Below, one piece after another: positions 51,005 through 59,699 of a stretch of 64,000 nt of DNA; position 1 is the stretch's first letter; every line of letters begins with the position of its first letter. The notes under the pieces are model-generated. The model saw only the letters and a program-made list of their open reading frames with translations. It had not been told where the DNA came from and searched no databases. A program made the translations under genes and the position numbers. Source of the DNA: Streptomyces diastatochromogenes (GTDB taxonomy: Bacteria; Actinomycetota; Actinomycetes; Streptomycetales; Streptomycetaceae); the NCBI RefSeq assembly GCF_002242805.1, contig NZ_MCGQ01000015.1, forward strand, positions 118,725 to 182,724, in the 5' to 3' direction.

Positions 51005-52480
51005 CTACACGGTGACCCCGTCCACCTGCAGCGTCTGCACCGACTTCGCCGCGAACGGGACCGCCAGCGTCTTGCCGGACAGGTTCGTGTCCGAGTGGGA
51101 GGTGTAGAGGTCTCCGCCGCCCGTCGTGACCGTGTTCCAGCGGGGGACCAGGCCGCCCGAGCCGCCGGTCACGGTGGTGAAGCGGGACAGGTCGAAGGTG
51201 AGGGTCTGGGCCGAGGAGGACGTGTTCAGCGCCACGATCACCAAGCGCTTCGCCGCCGCGTCGTAGCCCGCCGCCGCATAGCTCACGCCCGTGTCCAGGA
51301 TCTTCATGCCGGGGCGGAGGTGGCGGCTGAACTGCGCCATCACGTAGTACTTCGTCTGGATCGTCGTCGGCTGCAGGGTGTTCTGGTCGTACGCGATCAT
51401 CGCCCAGCCCGTCGACGGGTCCATCACCTGCCAGTAGACCCAGGCGGTCGGGTGCAGCCAGCGGAAGTCGTAGAGGAGGTTGAAGGCCATCGTGTAGCCG
51501 GTGCCGTCACTGTCGCCCGTCTCCGAGTTCCACAGGGCCTTGCCGGCCGTCGTCACCACGTCCGTGTAGAGGAGGTCGCGGCGGCCGCCCGAGCCCTGGT
51601 AGCCGTGGACGTTGACCCGGTTGACGTAGCCCTTCGCCGTCGAGGAGAAGGAGTTCCAGGTGGTGCGGGCCAGGTCATAGCTGGTCTCGTCCGATGCCGA
51701 GATCTTCGTGCTCGTCAGGCCTCGTTTGTCCAACTCGCTGCGCAAGTACGGGAGTACGGCTGACTGGACCGTCGCGTCCATGTGGCAGCCCTCCTGGGTG
51801 CCGGTCGCCGTCCACCAGGACGATGAGGGCTCGTTGAAGGCCTCCACCGTCGCGAAGTTCACGCCCCAGTTCTGCTTCGCGTAGAGGGCCACCGCCGCCA
51901 GGTGTGAGGCGTGCTGGCGGTAGTTCCAGGACTGGAGGTTGTTGCCGCCGTCGGAGGCGCCCGAAGGGTTGTGGTTGAGGCACATCCACCACATCGGTGA
52001 GTTGGCGAACAGCTCCGTCGTAGCGCCTCGCGCCGTCGCCTTCAGCAGCATCGCCCGCTGCGTCGCGTCCGCCGTCCACTTCCAGGCCGAGGAGGTGGGG
52101 TCCTCGTTGTTCCAGTCCTGCCAGTAGCCCTCGATCTGCTTGAAGGACGGGATGTTGGGGGACGCCACCATCGACTCGCCGCCGACGCTGTTCGAGCTGC
52201 AGGCGCCCAGGTTGTAGCGGGCGATGTTCAGGCCGAGGCCGGGCAGGGCCGTGCCGTTGTACGTCGTCGTCTTCGTGGTGAAGAAGAGGTCCGCGAAGTC
52301 GTCCCGGGCGCCGAAGACGTTCGCCCACCAGGCCAGGGAGGTGCCCCAGCCCTCCCAGGTGCCGTAGCTCGTCGACGGGTTGACGGCGATCGTGGCGTCG
52401 GCGCGGGCCGTGCCCGTGGCCAGGGCGCTGCCCAGGATGCCGCCGCCTGCGGCGGCCAGCAGCGTTCTGCGTCGGATCAT
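51005..52480 (-). CDS. Secreted GH30-family glycoside hydrolase
   Basis: 491 residues. A twin-arginine signal (MIRRRTLLAAAGGGILG), a TIM barrel and a C-terminal beta domain (DTGVSYAAAGYDAAAKRLVIV). Acid/base Glu217 in AFNEP and nucleophile Glu321 in LWNSETGD. The closest named types are endo-beta-1,6-galactanase and GH30 glucanases/xylanases of actinobacteria; substrate not determinable. It is convergent with the TIGR03943 gene ten bases away. Confidence 0.88.
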   Translation of the reverse strand: MIRRRTLLAAAGGGILGSALATGTARADATIAVNPSTSYGTWEGWGTSLAWWANVFGARDDFADLFFTTKTTTYNGTALPGLGLNIARYNLGACSSNSVGGESMVASPNIPSFKQIEGYWQDWNNEDPTSSAWKWTADATQRAMLLKATARGATTELFANSPMWWMCLNHNPSGASDGGNNLQSWNYRQHASHLAAVALYAKQNWGVNFATVEAFNEPSSSWWTATGTQEGCHMDATVQSAVLPYLRSELDKRGLTSTKISASDETSYDLARTTWNSFSSTAKGYVNRVNVHGYQGSGGRRDLLYTDVVTTAGKALWNSETGDSDGTGYTMAFNLLYDFRWLHPTAWVYWQVMDPSTGWAMIAYDQNTLQPTTIQTKYYVMAQFSRHLRPGMKILDTGVSYAAAGYDAAAKRLVIVALNTSSSAQTLTFDLSRFTTVTGGSGGLVPRWNTVTTGGGDLYTSHSDTNLSGKTLAVPFAAKSVQTLQVDGVTV

Positions 52481-52605
52481 GGCTTCTTCTCTGCCTCTCC
52501 GTGCGGCTCAAACGCCGGTTTCCGATCCGGCGTTGACTCGTCCCCCCGCATGCCAAGAGGAAGCATCGGGTGTGACGGGTGGGGTTGTCGAGGGTTGTGA
52601 CAGCC

Positions 52606-52628
52606 CTTTCTAAAACCCGTTGAGAAAG
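52606..52628. promoter_or_regulatory. Possible operator upstream of the GH30 gene
   Basis: CTTTCT (52606-52611) and AGAAAG (52623-52628) form an interrupted palindrome about 130 bases before the GH30 start. Sugar-responsive repressor site is possible; no regulator gene lies nearby. Confidence 0.25.
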
Positions 52629-52719
52629 TCGACGTCAGTGGCGGGAGGCCTTACGGCTCTGGTGAGTTCACCCGACTCGCCCTATCGTGCGGGCGGCTCC
52701 TGGAGAGGTGGGTGTGCGG

Positions 52720-53496
52720 ATGCGTGTCGTGCGGCACCGTGATCGGCGGAGGCGGGCCAGGTGGCGGCGGGGGCTGTGGGGCGGCGGGGAGGTGCTCGTC
52801 ACCGTCGGGGTCGTGCTCATGCTGCTGGTCGTGCATCAGTTGTGGTGGACCAACAGGGAGGCGCGGCAGGGGGCCGAGCGGAAGGTCGCGGCCCTGGAGA
52901 AGGAGTGGGGGAGCAGCGGCAGTTCCGCTCCCGGTAGCGAGCCGCCGGACCCGGAGCCGTCGCCGTCAGCGGCCTCGAAGGCTCCCGGACGTGCGCGGCA
53001 GCGGTCGTACACCCCCGTCCTCGTCTCCGGCACGCCCCGCCGCTCCCAGGCGTACGCCGTCCTCACCATCCCCCGGCTGCATCTCCGCGTCCCCGTCGCC
53101 GAAGGCGTGAGCAAGCCGGACGTGCTCAACAAGGGGTACGTCGGTCACTACCCCGGCACCCAACAGCCCGGCCAGGCCGGCAACTTCGCGCTCGCCGGGC
53201 ACCGGAACACCCACGGTGAGCCCTTTCGGTACCTGCCGAGGCTCCGGCCCGAGGACACCGTCCAGGTCGAGACGAGGACGGCCACGTACACGTACGCCGT
53301 CGACAAGATCCTTCCGCAGACGTCCTCGCGGGACTCCGGGGTCGTACGGCCCGTGCCGCGGTCGCTCGTCCGGCCCGCGTACGGGTACGACGAGCCGGGT
53401 TACTACATCACCCTGACCACCTGCACGCCCGAGTTCACCTCGCGCTACCGGATGGTGGTGTGGGGGAAGCTGGTGTCGATGCGGCCCAGGGGGTAG
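52720..53496 (+). CDS. Class E sortase
   Basis: 258 residues. An Arg-rich N-terminus, one membrane span (VLVTVGVVLMLLVVHQLWW), a Pro/Ser-rich linker and the sortase beta-barrel. The triad is visible: His161 in AGHRNTHGEP, Cys235 in TLTTCTPEF, Arg244 in SRYRMVVW. Class E sortases cut LAxTG signals and attach proteins to peptidoglycan. Two LAxTG proteins lie in this window (26499-27968 and 63021-63875). GGAGAGG precedes; a GTG six bases before the ATG is an alternative start. Confidence 0.9.
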   Translation: MRVVRHRDRRRRARWRRGLWGGGEVLVTVGVVLMLLVVHQLWWTNREARQGAERKVAALEKEWGSSGSSAPGSEPPDPEPSPSAASKAPGRARQRSYTPVLVSGTPRRSQAYAVLTIPRLHLRVPVAEGVSKPDVLNKGYVGHYPGTQQPGQAGNFALAGHRNTHGEPFRYLPRLRPEDTVQVETRTATYTYAVDKILPQTSSRDSGVVRPVPRSLVRPAYGYDEPGYYITLTTCTPEFTSRYRMVVWGKLVSMRPRG

Positions 53497-53517
53497 GCCG
53501 GAGCACAAGGGCCTTCC

Positions 53518-54936
53518 TCACGCCCGCTCCCGCAGCACCCCCACCGCCACGGCCCCGAGCGCGGCCAGGCCCGCCGACACCACCATCGCCACATCCGCGC
53601 CCCGCGCCAGGCCGCCGCCGGACGACGTGACCAGGGCGATCGTCAGGGCCACGCCCGCGCAGGAGCCGATGTAGCGGAACGTCTGCTGGGCGCCCGAGCC
53701 CATCGCCGCCCGGGCGAGCGGCACCGACTCGACCGCCATGAGGGGCAGCGCGGCGTTCAGGAGGCCGCTGCCCACGCCGCCGAGCACCAGGCCGGGCAGG
53801 AGCCGTACCCAGGAGCCCGCGCCGATCGCGCCCAGCATCGTCAGCGCGCCCGCCGCGTGCAGCAGGAAGCCGGCGGCCAGTTGCAGGCGCGGACCCACCC
53901 GGCCCGCCAGCCGCTTCGCCTGCAGGGCGACCGCGAAGGACAGGCCGGACCACAGCAGGAGCAGCCAGGCCGTGGTCATCGCGGACATGTGCAGGGTCTG
54001 CTGCAGCAGGGCGGGGAGGTAGCTGAACAGGCCGATCACCGTCAGGCCGGTGAACAGGCCGCCGGCCGAGGAGGCCAGGAAGCGGGGGTGGCGGAGGAGG
54101 GAGAGGTCGATCATGGGGGTCTTCGTCCGGCGCTCCACCAGCGTGAACAGGGCGACCAGCAGTACGGCCGCCGCCAGCAGCAGGGCCACCGGTGTCCGTA
54201 GCCAGCCGTCCCGGCCGAGGGTGAGGGCCGCCACCAGGGCCACCAGCGCCGAGCCGAAGGTCAGGGCGCCGAGGAGGTCGGGGCAGCCGCCACGGGGTGC
54301 CTTCGACTCCCGCAGGGGCCGGACGGCCAGCACCGCCACCAGCAGCGCCGCCGCGCCCAGGACGCCGTACGCCACCCGCCAGGTCGGCATCGCGCCGGCG
54401 ACCAGCGGGCCCGCCGCGATGCCACCGCTCACGAAAGCGCCCCACACGCCGGTCGCGTGCAGCCGGCCGCGCGGGGTCGGGAACGCCGTCACCAGCAGGC
54501 CCAGGCTGCTCGCCAGGATCGCCGCGCTCGCCGCGCCCTGGGCGATGCGGGCCAGGGTGAAGAGGAACGTGGAGGTCGTGAGGCCGCCCAGGGCTGTGGT
54601 CAGGCCGAGGGCCAGGGTGCCGGCCAGGAAGACGCGGCGGCGGCCGTAGTCGTCGGCCAGGCTGCCGGCCACCAGGAGGAGGGCGGCCAGGCCCAGCGGG
54701 GTGCCGTTCAGCAGCCAGGCCTGGGCCGAGACGGGGGTGTGCAGCGCCGCCACCGTGTCGGGGAGCGTGACCATCGGGGCCGTGTACGTCATCAGGGCCA
54801 CCGCCGTTGCGGCGCTGGTCAGGGCGAGGGTGGCCCTCGGGTGCGGGGGTGCTTCCGCCGTGGGTGGCGTGCGCGGTGCGCCGCTGTGTGTGCCGGCCGA
54901 TCCGGCATGGAGGGTTCGTTCACTGAACCTGGTCAT
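53518..54936 (-). CDS. MFS transporter, DHA2-like drug efflux
   Basis: 472 residues, about 12-14 membrane spans. MFS signature loop GSLADDYGRRRVFLAG between TM2 and TM3 and the antiporter-type motif C (GVWGAFVSGGIAAGPLVAGA) place it with drug/proton antiporters. The ATG at 54936 lies between two copies of a GGTTC-N7-GAACC operator. Divergent from the HxlR regulator, which probably represses it until a toxic compound is present. Confidence 0.9.
   Translation of the reverse strand: MTRFSERTLHAGSAGTHSGAPRTPPTAEAPPHPRATLALTSAATAVALMTYTAPMVTLPDTVAALHTPVSAQAWLLNGTPLGLAALLLVAGSLADDYGRRRVFLAGTLALGLTTALGGLTTSTFLFTLARIAQGAASAAILASSLGLLVTAFPTPRGRLHATGVWGAFVSGGIAAGPLVAGAMPTWRVAYGVLGAAALLVAVLAVRPLRESKAPRGGCPDLLGALTFGSALVALVAALTLGRDGWLRTPVALLLAAAVLLVALFTLVERRTKTPMIDLSLLRHPRFLASSAGGLFTGLTVIGLFSYLPALLQQTLHMSAMTTAWLLLLWSGLSFAVALQAKRLAGRVGPRLQLAAGFLLHAAGALTMLGAIGAGSWVRLLPGLVLGGVGSGLLNAALPLMAVESVPLARAAMGSGAQQTFRYIGSCAGVALTIALVTSSGGGLARGADVAMVVSAGLAALGAVAVGVLRERA
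54913..54929. promoter_or_regulatory. Operator copy 1 (GGTTC-N7-GAACC), in the MFS gene start
   Basis: GGTTCGTTCACTGAACC. Sits just inside the MFS coding region and matches copy 2 in 15 of 17 bases, centre to centre 44 bp (four helical turns). Confidence 0.65.
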
Positions 54937-54956
54937 GGGTGTACCATAACAGCTTC

Positions 54957-54973
54957 GGTTCGGTCATTGAACC
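54957..54973. promoter_or_regulatory. Operator copy 2 (GGTTC-N7-GAACC), in the MFS/hxlR gap
   Basis: GGTTCGGTCATTGAACC. Lies in the divergent promoter region, 31 bases before the HxlR start. Likely bound by the adjacent HxlR regulator. Confidence 0.7.
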
Positions 54974-55004
54974 AACGTGTCGGAAAGTGGCTAAGGTGGG
55001 CGCC

Positions 55005-55532
55005 ATGGCACTGGGCAAGGACTACGCGACGCAGGAATGCTCGATCGCCCGCGCGCTGGAGGTCGTCGGCGAGCGGTGGACGCTCCTCGTCGTCCGCGAC
55101 GCCATCTACGGCGTCCGGCGCTACAACGACTTCCTCGTCCACCTCGGCATCCCGCGCGCGGTGCTCTCGGCCCGGCTGAAGACGCTCACCGAGGAGGGGA
55201 TCCTCGACAAGCGCCGGTACCAGGAGGCGCCGCCGCGCGACGAGTACGTCGTCACCGCGCGCGGTATCGCGCTGTGGCCCGCGCTGCGGGCCCTGGCGCT
55301 GTGGGGCCGCGAGAACTTCCAGGAGACCCAGCTGCGGTCCTTCCGGCACGCGGACTGCGGCACCGAACTCGGGCCGTACGGCGAATGTCCCGCCTGCGGA
55401 ACCGTCGTGCCCGTCGCGGACGTTGTACTGGTGCCGGGCCCGGGGCTCGATCCCGATCCGGCGGATCCGGTCAGCAGGGCGCTGCTCAAGCCGAAGAGGC
55501 TCTTGGAGCCCCTGGAGATCGATCCCGTATAG
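55005..55532 (+). CDS. HxlR-family transcription regulator
   Basis: 175 residues. The winged-helix core (CSIARALEVVGERWTLLVVRDA, RRYNDFLVHLGIPRAVLSARLKTL, RYQEAPPRDEYVVTARG) is classic HxlR/MarR-like. A C-terminal extension has a Cys-rich segment (FRHADCGTELGPYGECPACG) with three Cys and a His that may bind zinc or sense redox. Divergent from the MFS pump and presumably its repressor. The ATG at 55005 fits the family start; the in-frame upstream extension crosses the operator. Confidence 0.9.
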   Translation: MALGKDYATQECSIARALEVVGERWTLLVVRDAIYGVRRYNDFLVHLGIPRAVLSARLKTLTEEGILDKRRYQEAPPRDEYVVTARGIALWPALRALALWGRENFQETQLRSFRHADCGTELGPYGECPACGTVVPVADVVLVPGPGLDPDPADPVSRALLKPKRLLEPLEIDPV

Positions 55533-55586
55533 CCGGCAGCTATAACTGACGGTGAGCAGAGCAGCAGGTCGGCGAAGGGGGAGGAA

Positions 55587-55913
55587 GTGGATCGCAGTCG
55601 TGTCGTCGGCGCGCGCCCCGTCGCCCTGCTGCTCGTCCTGGTGAACCTGCTGCTGCTCCAGGCCGCGCTCCTCGACACCGGCAGCCTCTCCACCACCGTC
55701 GCGCTCGCCGCGACCGCCGCGGCCGGCTCCGCGCTCGCCGCCAGCTCGCTGATCACCGCCCGCTGCGCGCCCGCCGTCCCGCCCACCCGGGTCCGTACGG
55801 CGATACGCGACCGGGCCAGACGTACGGCCTTCCTGCCCCAGCGCGACCCCGACGCCTCGGGGCGCCGCCGGCCCCGGGCACCCGGACACGCCCTCGCGAC
55901 GACCTGCGCGTAA
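55587..55913 (+). CDS. DUF6412-type small membrane protein
   Basis: 108 residues. Two hydrophobic segments (PVALLLVLVNLLLLQAALL; TTVALAATAAAGSALAASSL) and a basic, Arg/Pro-rich C-terminal tail. GGGGGAGGAA precedes the GTG at 55587. Placed directly before the YidC-like gene in the same direction and commonly found with it in Streptomyces. Function unknown. Confidence 0.7.
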   Translation: MDRSRVVGARPVALLLVLVNLLLLQAALLDTGSLSTTVALAATAAAGSALAASSLITARCAPAVPPTRVRTAIRDRARRTAFLPQRDPDASGRRRPRAPGHALATTCA

Positions 55914-56022
55914 GGGCACCGGTTCACTGATTCATCCGTGACCCCCGCGCGGGTCGTCATGCCGCCATGCCATCTCCGGTCACCCCGGCACGACGACGTA
56001 CCCCAGCACGGAGGGTCCCGCC

Positions 56023-56751
56023 TTGTCCGCTTTCATGTCCGTTTTCGCCCGCTTGGTCGAGCAGCTCGCCGACCTGCTCCAGCCGCTGTTCCACGCCTCC
56101 GCGGCCGCCGCCGCGATCGTCCTGTTCACCGCGCTCGTGCGACTGCTCGTGCATCCCCTGTCCCGGGCCGCCGCCCGCGGCCAGCGCGCCCGGGCCGAGC
56201 TGCAGCCGAGAATCGCCGAGCTGCGCAAGCAGCACGCCAAGGAGCCCGAGCGGCTGCAGAAGGCGGTGCTGGAACTGCACGCCGAGGAGAAGGTCTCGCC
56301 GCTCTCCGGCTGCCTGCCCAGCCTGCTCCAGCTGCCCGCCTTCTTCCTCCTCTACCACCTCTTCTCCAACACCTCGATCGGCGGCGAGACCAACGGGCTG
56401 CTGACCCACGAGCTGTTCGCGGCACCGCTCGGCGGACGCTGGGCCGACGCCCTCTCCGGCGGCGGGATCTTCGGGGCGGCCGGACTCGTCTACCTCGCGC
56501 TCTTCGCCCTCGTCGCGGCCGTCGCCGCCTTCAACTACCGGCGCACCAAGCTGATGATGGCCAAGAACCCGGTCACGGTCACCGCCGGTCAGGGCGAGCA
56601 GGTGCCCGGGCTCGGCGCGGTCAACAAGGTCATGCCGTTCATGTCCTTCTTCACGCTCGTCACCGTGGCGGTGGTGCCGCTCGCGGCCGCGCTGTACGTC
56701 GTCACCAGTACGACGTGGAGCGCGGTGGAGCGGGCCGCGCTGTACCGCTGA
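56023..56751 (+). CDS. YidC/Oxa1-family membrane protein insertase
   Basis: 242 residues with five membrane spans. The family core is PRIAELRKQHAKEPERLQKAVLELH followed by SGCLPSLLQLPAFFLLYHLF, and the conserved Arg lies in TALVRLLVHPLSR (span 1). It is shorter than the main YidC and probably a second, specialised insertase. A TTG start at 56023 has GGAGGG seven bases upstream, so it is preferred. Confidence 0.88.
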   Translation: MSAFMSVFARLVEQLADLLQPLFHASAAAAAIVLFTALVRLLVHPLSRAAARGQRARAELQPRIAELRKQHAKEPERLQKAVLELHAEEKVSPLSGCLPSLLQLPAFFLLYHLFSNTSIGGETNGLLTHELFAAPLGGRWADALSGGGIFGAAGLVYLALFALVAAVAAFNYRRTKLMMAKNPVTVTAGQGEQVPGLGAVNKVMPFMSFFTLVTVAVVPLAAALYVVTSTTWSAVERAALYR

Positions 56752-56778
56752 GCCGTGGATCACGGGGGCATGGTTACG

Positions 56779-56838
56779 GTCCAGTCCGTGAACAAGGTCT
56801 TGCGGACTGGACGAGGGGATTGGACGATCGACCAGTCC
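56779..56838 (+). promoter_or_regulatory. Operator with CCAGTCC/GGACTGG half-sites before the FAH gene
   Basis: GTCCAGTCCG (56779-56788) pairs with CGGACTGGAC (56803-56812), a perfect 10-bp inverted repeat. A second, imperfect one follows: GGATTGG (56817-56823) and CCAGTCC (56832-56838). The four half-sites share CCAGTCC, so an operator is likely; the regulator is unknown. Confidence 0.55.
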
Positions 56839-56890
56839 TCCGATGGCTGCACACATCGGCGGGCGCCCGCGATCGAGGGAGATTGTGACC

Positions 56891-57748
56891 ATGAAGCTGC
56901 TGCGAGTCGGTACGGCCGGTGCGGAGCGACCCGCGCTGCTCGACGCCGAGGGGACCCTGCGGGACCTGTCGGGGATCGTGGACGACATCGACGGGGCGCT
57001 GCTCGCCGACGACGGCGCGCTCGGCCGGGTACGGGCGGCGGCCGAGGCCGGTGAGCTGCCCGTGCTGGACGCGGCGGGCCTGCGGATCGGCCCCCCGCTC
57101 GGCCGGATCGGCAAGGTCGTGTGCATCGGGCTCAACTACCACGACCATGCCCGTGAGACGGGGGCCGAGCCGCCCGCCGAGCCCGTGATCTTCTTCAAGG
57201 CCGCGGACACGGTCGTCGGGCCGAACGACACCGTGCTCGTGCCGCGCGGGTCCACCAAGACCGACTGGGAGGTGGAGCTGGCCGTCGTCATCGGACGTAC
57301 GGCCCGCTACCTGGAGTCGGCCGAGGACGCGCTCGCGCATGTCGCCGGGTACGCGGTGGCGCACGACGTGTCCGAGCGGGAGTTCCAGATCGAGCGCGGC
57401 GGGACCTGGGACAAGGGGAAGAACTGCGAGACGTTCAACCCGCTGGGGCCGTGGCTGGTGACCGCCGACGAGATCGCCGACCCGCAGGATCTGTCGCTCA
57501 AACTGTGGGTGAACGGGGAGCTGAAGCAGGACGGGACCACCGCCGACCAGATCTTCCCGGTGGCCGAAGTGGTGCGTTACGTCAGCCAGTTCATGACCCT
57601 GTACCCCGGTGACGTCATCAACACCGGGACGCCGGCGGGCGTGGCGCTCGGGCAGCCCGAGCCGAAGCCGTTCCTGCGGTCCGGGGACGTGGTGGAGCTG
57701 GAGATCGCGGGGCTCGGGCGGCAGCGCCAGGAACTCAAGGACGCCTGA
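56891..57748 (+). CDS. Fumarylacetoacetate hydrolase family protein
   Basis: 285 residues. N-terminal beta domain, then FAH catalytic core with IGKVVCIGLNYHDHARETG and metal ligands around EWEVELAVVIG (reading as DWEVELAVVIG). C-terminal PGDVINTGTPAGVALG is conserved. It hydrolyses or decarboxylates 2-oxo acids such as oxaloacetate or acylpyruvates; exact substrate is open. The ATG at 56891 follows GAGGGAG. Confidence 0.9.
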   Translation: MKLLRVGTAGAERPALLDAEGTLRDLSGIVDDIDGALLADDGALGRVRAAAEAGELPVLDAAGLRIGPPLGRIGKVVCIGLNYHDHARETGAEPPAEPVIFFKAADTVVGPNDTVLVPRGSTKTDWEVELAVVIGRTARYLESAEDALAHVAGYAVAHDVSEREFQIERGGTWDKGKNCETFNPLGPWLVTADEIADPQDLSLKLWVNGELKQDGTTADQIFPVAEVVRYVSQFMTLYPGDVINTGTPAGVALGQPEPKPFLRSGDVVELEIAGLGRQRQELKDA

Positions 57749-57815
57749 GACACCGAGGTCCCGCCGCTACCATGGCGCCGATGCCGGCTTGGCCGAAGGC
57801 GCCGAAAGGTGGGGG

Positions 57816-58712
57816 ATGGCAGCGACGGGAGCTGATCGGACCTCGACGACCGGTCGCAGAGGAGTCAGGCCGCTCCAGTGGGCGGCCGCTTCGCTGGTGA
57901 CCCTCGCCGCGGCCGCGGCCGTGGTCGTGTTCTTCACCACCGAGGTGTGCGACCAGCAGATGGCTTCGAACGGGACCGTCGTCAGGGTGTGCCGGCACCC
58001 GCAGATGACGGACCCTCCGATGGTCGTCCTCGGCCTCGTGATCCTGGTGCTCCTGGGCGTCTTCTTCTCCGAGATCTCCGGATTCGGCATCACGCTGAAG
58101 CGCCAGGTGGAGGAGGCCCGGAGTGCCGCGCAGGAGGCCATCCGCGAGACGCGGGAGGTCGAGGCAAGGCATCAGGAGACGACGGACGATCTGGCCGACG
58201 GGGTGAGGGAGGCGCTCAGCAGGGCGCAGCCCGGCCAGGCCGCCGTGTCGGCGCCGACGGATCCCGTCGGCCGGCTGGCGGCACGGTACAACGAGATCCG
58301 GTGGACCATGTCCAGCGGTCAGGCGAGGACACAGGCGATGTCCGACGTGGTGGACGAGATGATCGGTGTGCTGCGAGGCGCCCGGGATTTCGACGTCGAG
58401 AGCCATCTCCACAGCGACGACCGCGGGTTGCGACTGGCCGCTGCCGCGTACCTGTACGCCAATCCGGATCCGGCGTGGGGCCGCGCACTCGCCGAGGCGG
58501 CGGTGTCCGAGGACAAGCCGTTCAACGAGTACTGGGCGCTCAAGGCGCTGCGCGAGGTGTTCCGCGGGCACTGCGAGTTCCTGGACGAGGAGACGAGGGC
58601 CCTGCTGCAGCGCCGTATGAACCAGATGCTTCCGGGTACCGACCGCGCCGGGCAGATCAGGAAGCTGCTGCACGACTGTCCGGCGCGGAGCGGCGGTCAG
58701 GCCGCGGTCTGA
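57816..58712 (+). CDS. Membrane protein with conflict-system-like HEAT domain
   Basis: 298 residues. Two N-terminal membrane spans (WAAASLVTLAAAAAVVVFF; PPMVVLGLVILVLLGVFFSEI) and a coiled-coil linker (RQVEEARSAAQEAIRETREV) precede a helical C-terminal domain. Its motifs are YNEIRWTMSSGQARTQAM, DDRGLRLAAAAYLYANPDPAW and EDKPFNEYWALKALREVF. This resembles helical domains seen beside bacterial conflict or NTPase modules. The ATG at 57816 follows GGTGGGG. No partner gene is evident, so function stays open. Confidence 0.7.
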   Translation: MAATGADRTSTTGRRGVRPLQWAAASLVTLAAAAAVVVFFTTEVCDQQMASNGTVVRVCRHPQMTDPPMVVLGLVILVLLGVFFSEISGFGITLKRQVEEARSAAQEAIRETREVEARHQETTDDLADGVREALSRAQPGQAAVSAPTDPVGRLAARYNEIRWTMSSGQARTQAMSDVVDEMIGVLRGARDFDVESHLHSDDRGLRLAAAAYLYANPDPAWGRALAEAAVSEDKPFNEYWALKALREVFRGHCEFLDEETRALLQRRMNQMLPGTDRAGQIRKLLHDCPARSGGQAAV

Positions 58713-58723
58713 ACCGCGGCCGC

Positions 58724-59608
58724 TCAGCCCAGGAGAGCGGCCAGGCGGCGCCACGCCTCCCTGGGAAGGGCGTCGCGGGAGCCGCCGTCCACCACCTGGA
58801 TCGCCACATGGTCCGCGCCGGCCTCGTGGAAGGCGTTGACGCGGTCCCGGATCCGGTCCTCGTCGCCCCACGCGTACAGCGCGTCGACCAGGCGGTCGCT
58901 GCCGCCGGCGGCCAGGTCGTCCTCGGTGAAGCCGAGGCGCAGGAAGCTGTTGGTGTAGTTGGGGAGCGAGAGGTAGAGCGCCAGGTGGTCGCGGGCCAGG
59001 GCGCGGGCGCGGGACGGTGCGGTCTCCCAGACGACCGCGAACTCCGGGGCCAGCAGCGGCTCTTCGCCCAGGATCTCGCGGGCCCGGGCGGTGTGCTCGG
59101 GGGTGACGAGGTAGGGGATCGCGCCTGCCGCCCGGTCCCGGGACAGCTCCAGGGTCTTCGGGCCGAGGGCCGCCAGGACCCGGCGCCCGGCCGGGACGCC
59201 GGCCGCGTCCAGCGCGTCCAGGTAGGCGACCAGCGCCGAGTACGGGCGGCGGTACTGGTCCGCGAGCTTGGCGTGGCTCACGCCGAGGCCGAGCAGGAAG
59301 CGGCCGGGGTGGGCCGACTCCACCTCCGCTAACCCGGCCGCGCTCGCCTCGGCGTCGTACTGCCAGATGCTCTGGATGCTCGTGCCGACGGTGAGCCGGG
59401 ACGTCGCTTCGAGGAGCGGGACGGCATGCCGGGCGGCGCTGCTGCCGCCCAGCCAGGCGGCTCCGTAGCCGAGCTGTTCCAGTTCCGCGGCCGCCTCGGC
59501 GATGTCTCCGCGCCGGGCCGGGTCCTCCGAGCGGAGGCCCACGCTCCACACGCCGTACCGGCCGATCGTCTCCTTGAGGGGGTGTGTGCTGCTCGTCGAC
59601 TCGGTCAT
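58724..59608 (-). CDS. LLM-class F420-dependent oxidoreductase
   Basis: 294 residues, bacterial luciferase-like TIM barrel of the TIGR03620 type. N-terminal GRYGVWSVGLRS, GYGAAWLGG, then TSIQSIWQYDAEASA and HPGRFLLGLGVSH are characteristic. It reduces an unknown substrate, probably with coenzyme F420. The ATG at 59608 follows AGGTAACG; upstream in-frame start would be Arg-rich. Confidence 0.88.
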   Translation of the reverse strand: MTESTSSTHPLKETIGRYGVWSVGLRSEDPARRGDIAEAAAELEQLGYGAAWLGGSSAARHAVPLLEATSRLTVGTSIQSIWQYDAEASAAGLAEVESAHPGRFLLGLGVSHAKLADQYRRPYSALVAYLDALDAAGVPAGRRVLAALGPKTLELSRDRAAGAIPYLVTPEHTARAREILGEEPLLAPEFAVVWETAPSRARALARDHLALYLSLPNYTNSFLRLGFTEDDLAAGGSDRLVDALYAWGDEDRIRDRVNAFHEAGADHVAIQVVDGGSRDALPREAWRRLAALLG

Positions 59609-59699
59609 CGGGTCCGTTACCTCCGGGTGGTGGCGTGCCGTGATCTTCGGGTACGCCGGTGCCAACCGGAGGGAGCCGCGCGGTAATCCCACGGACGGG

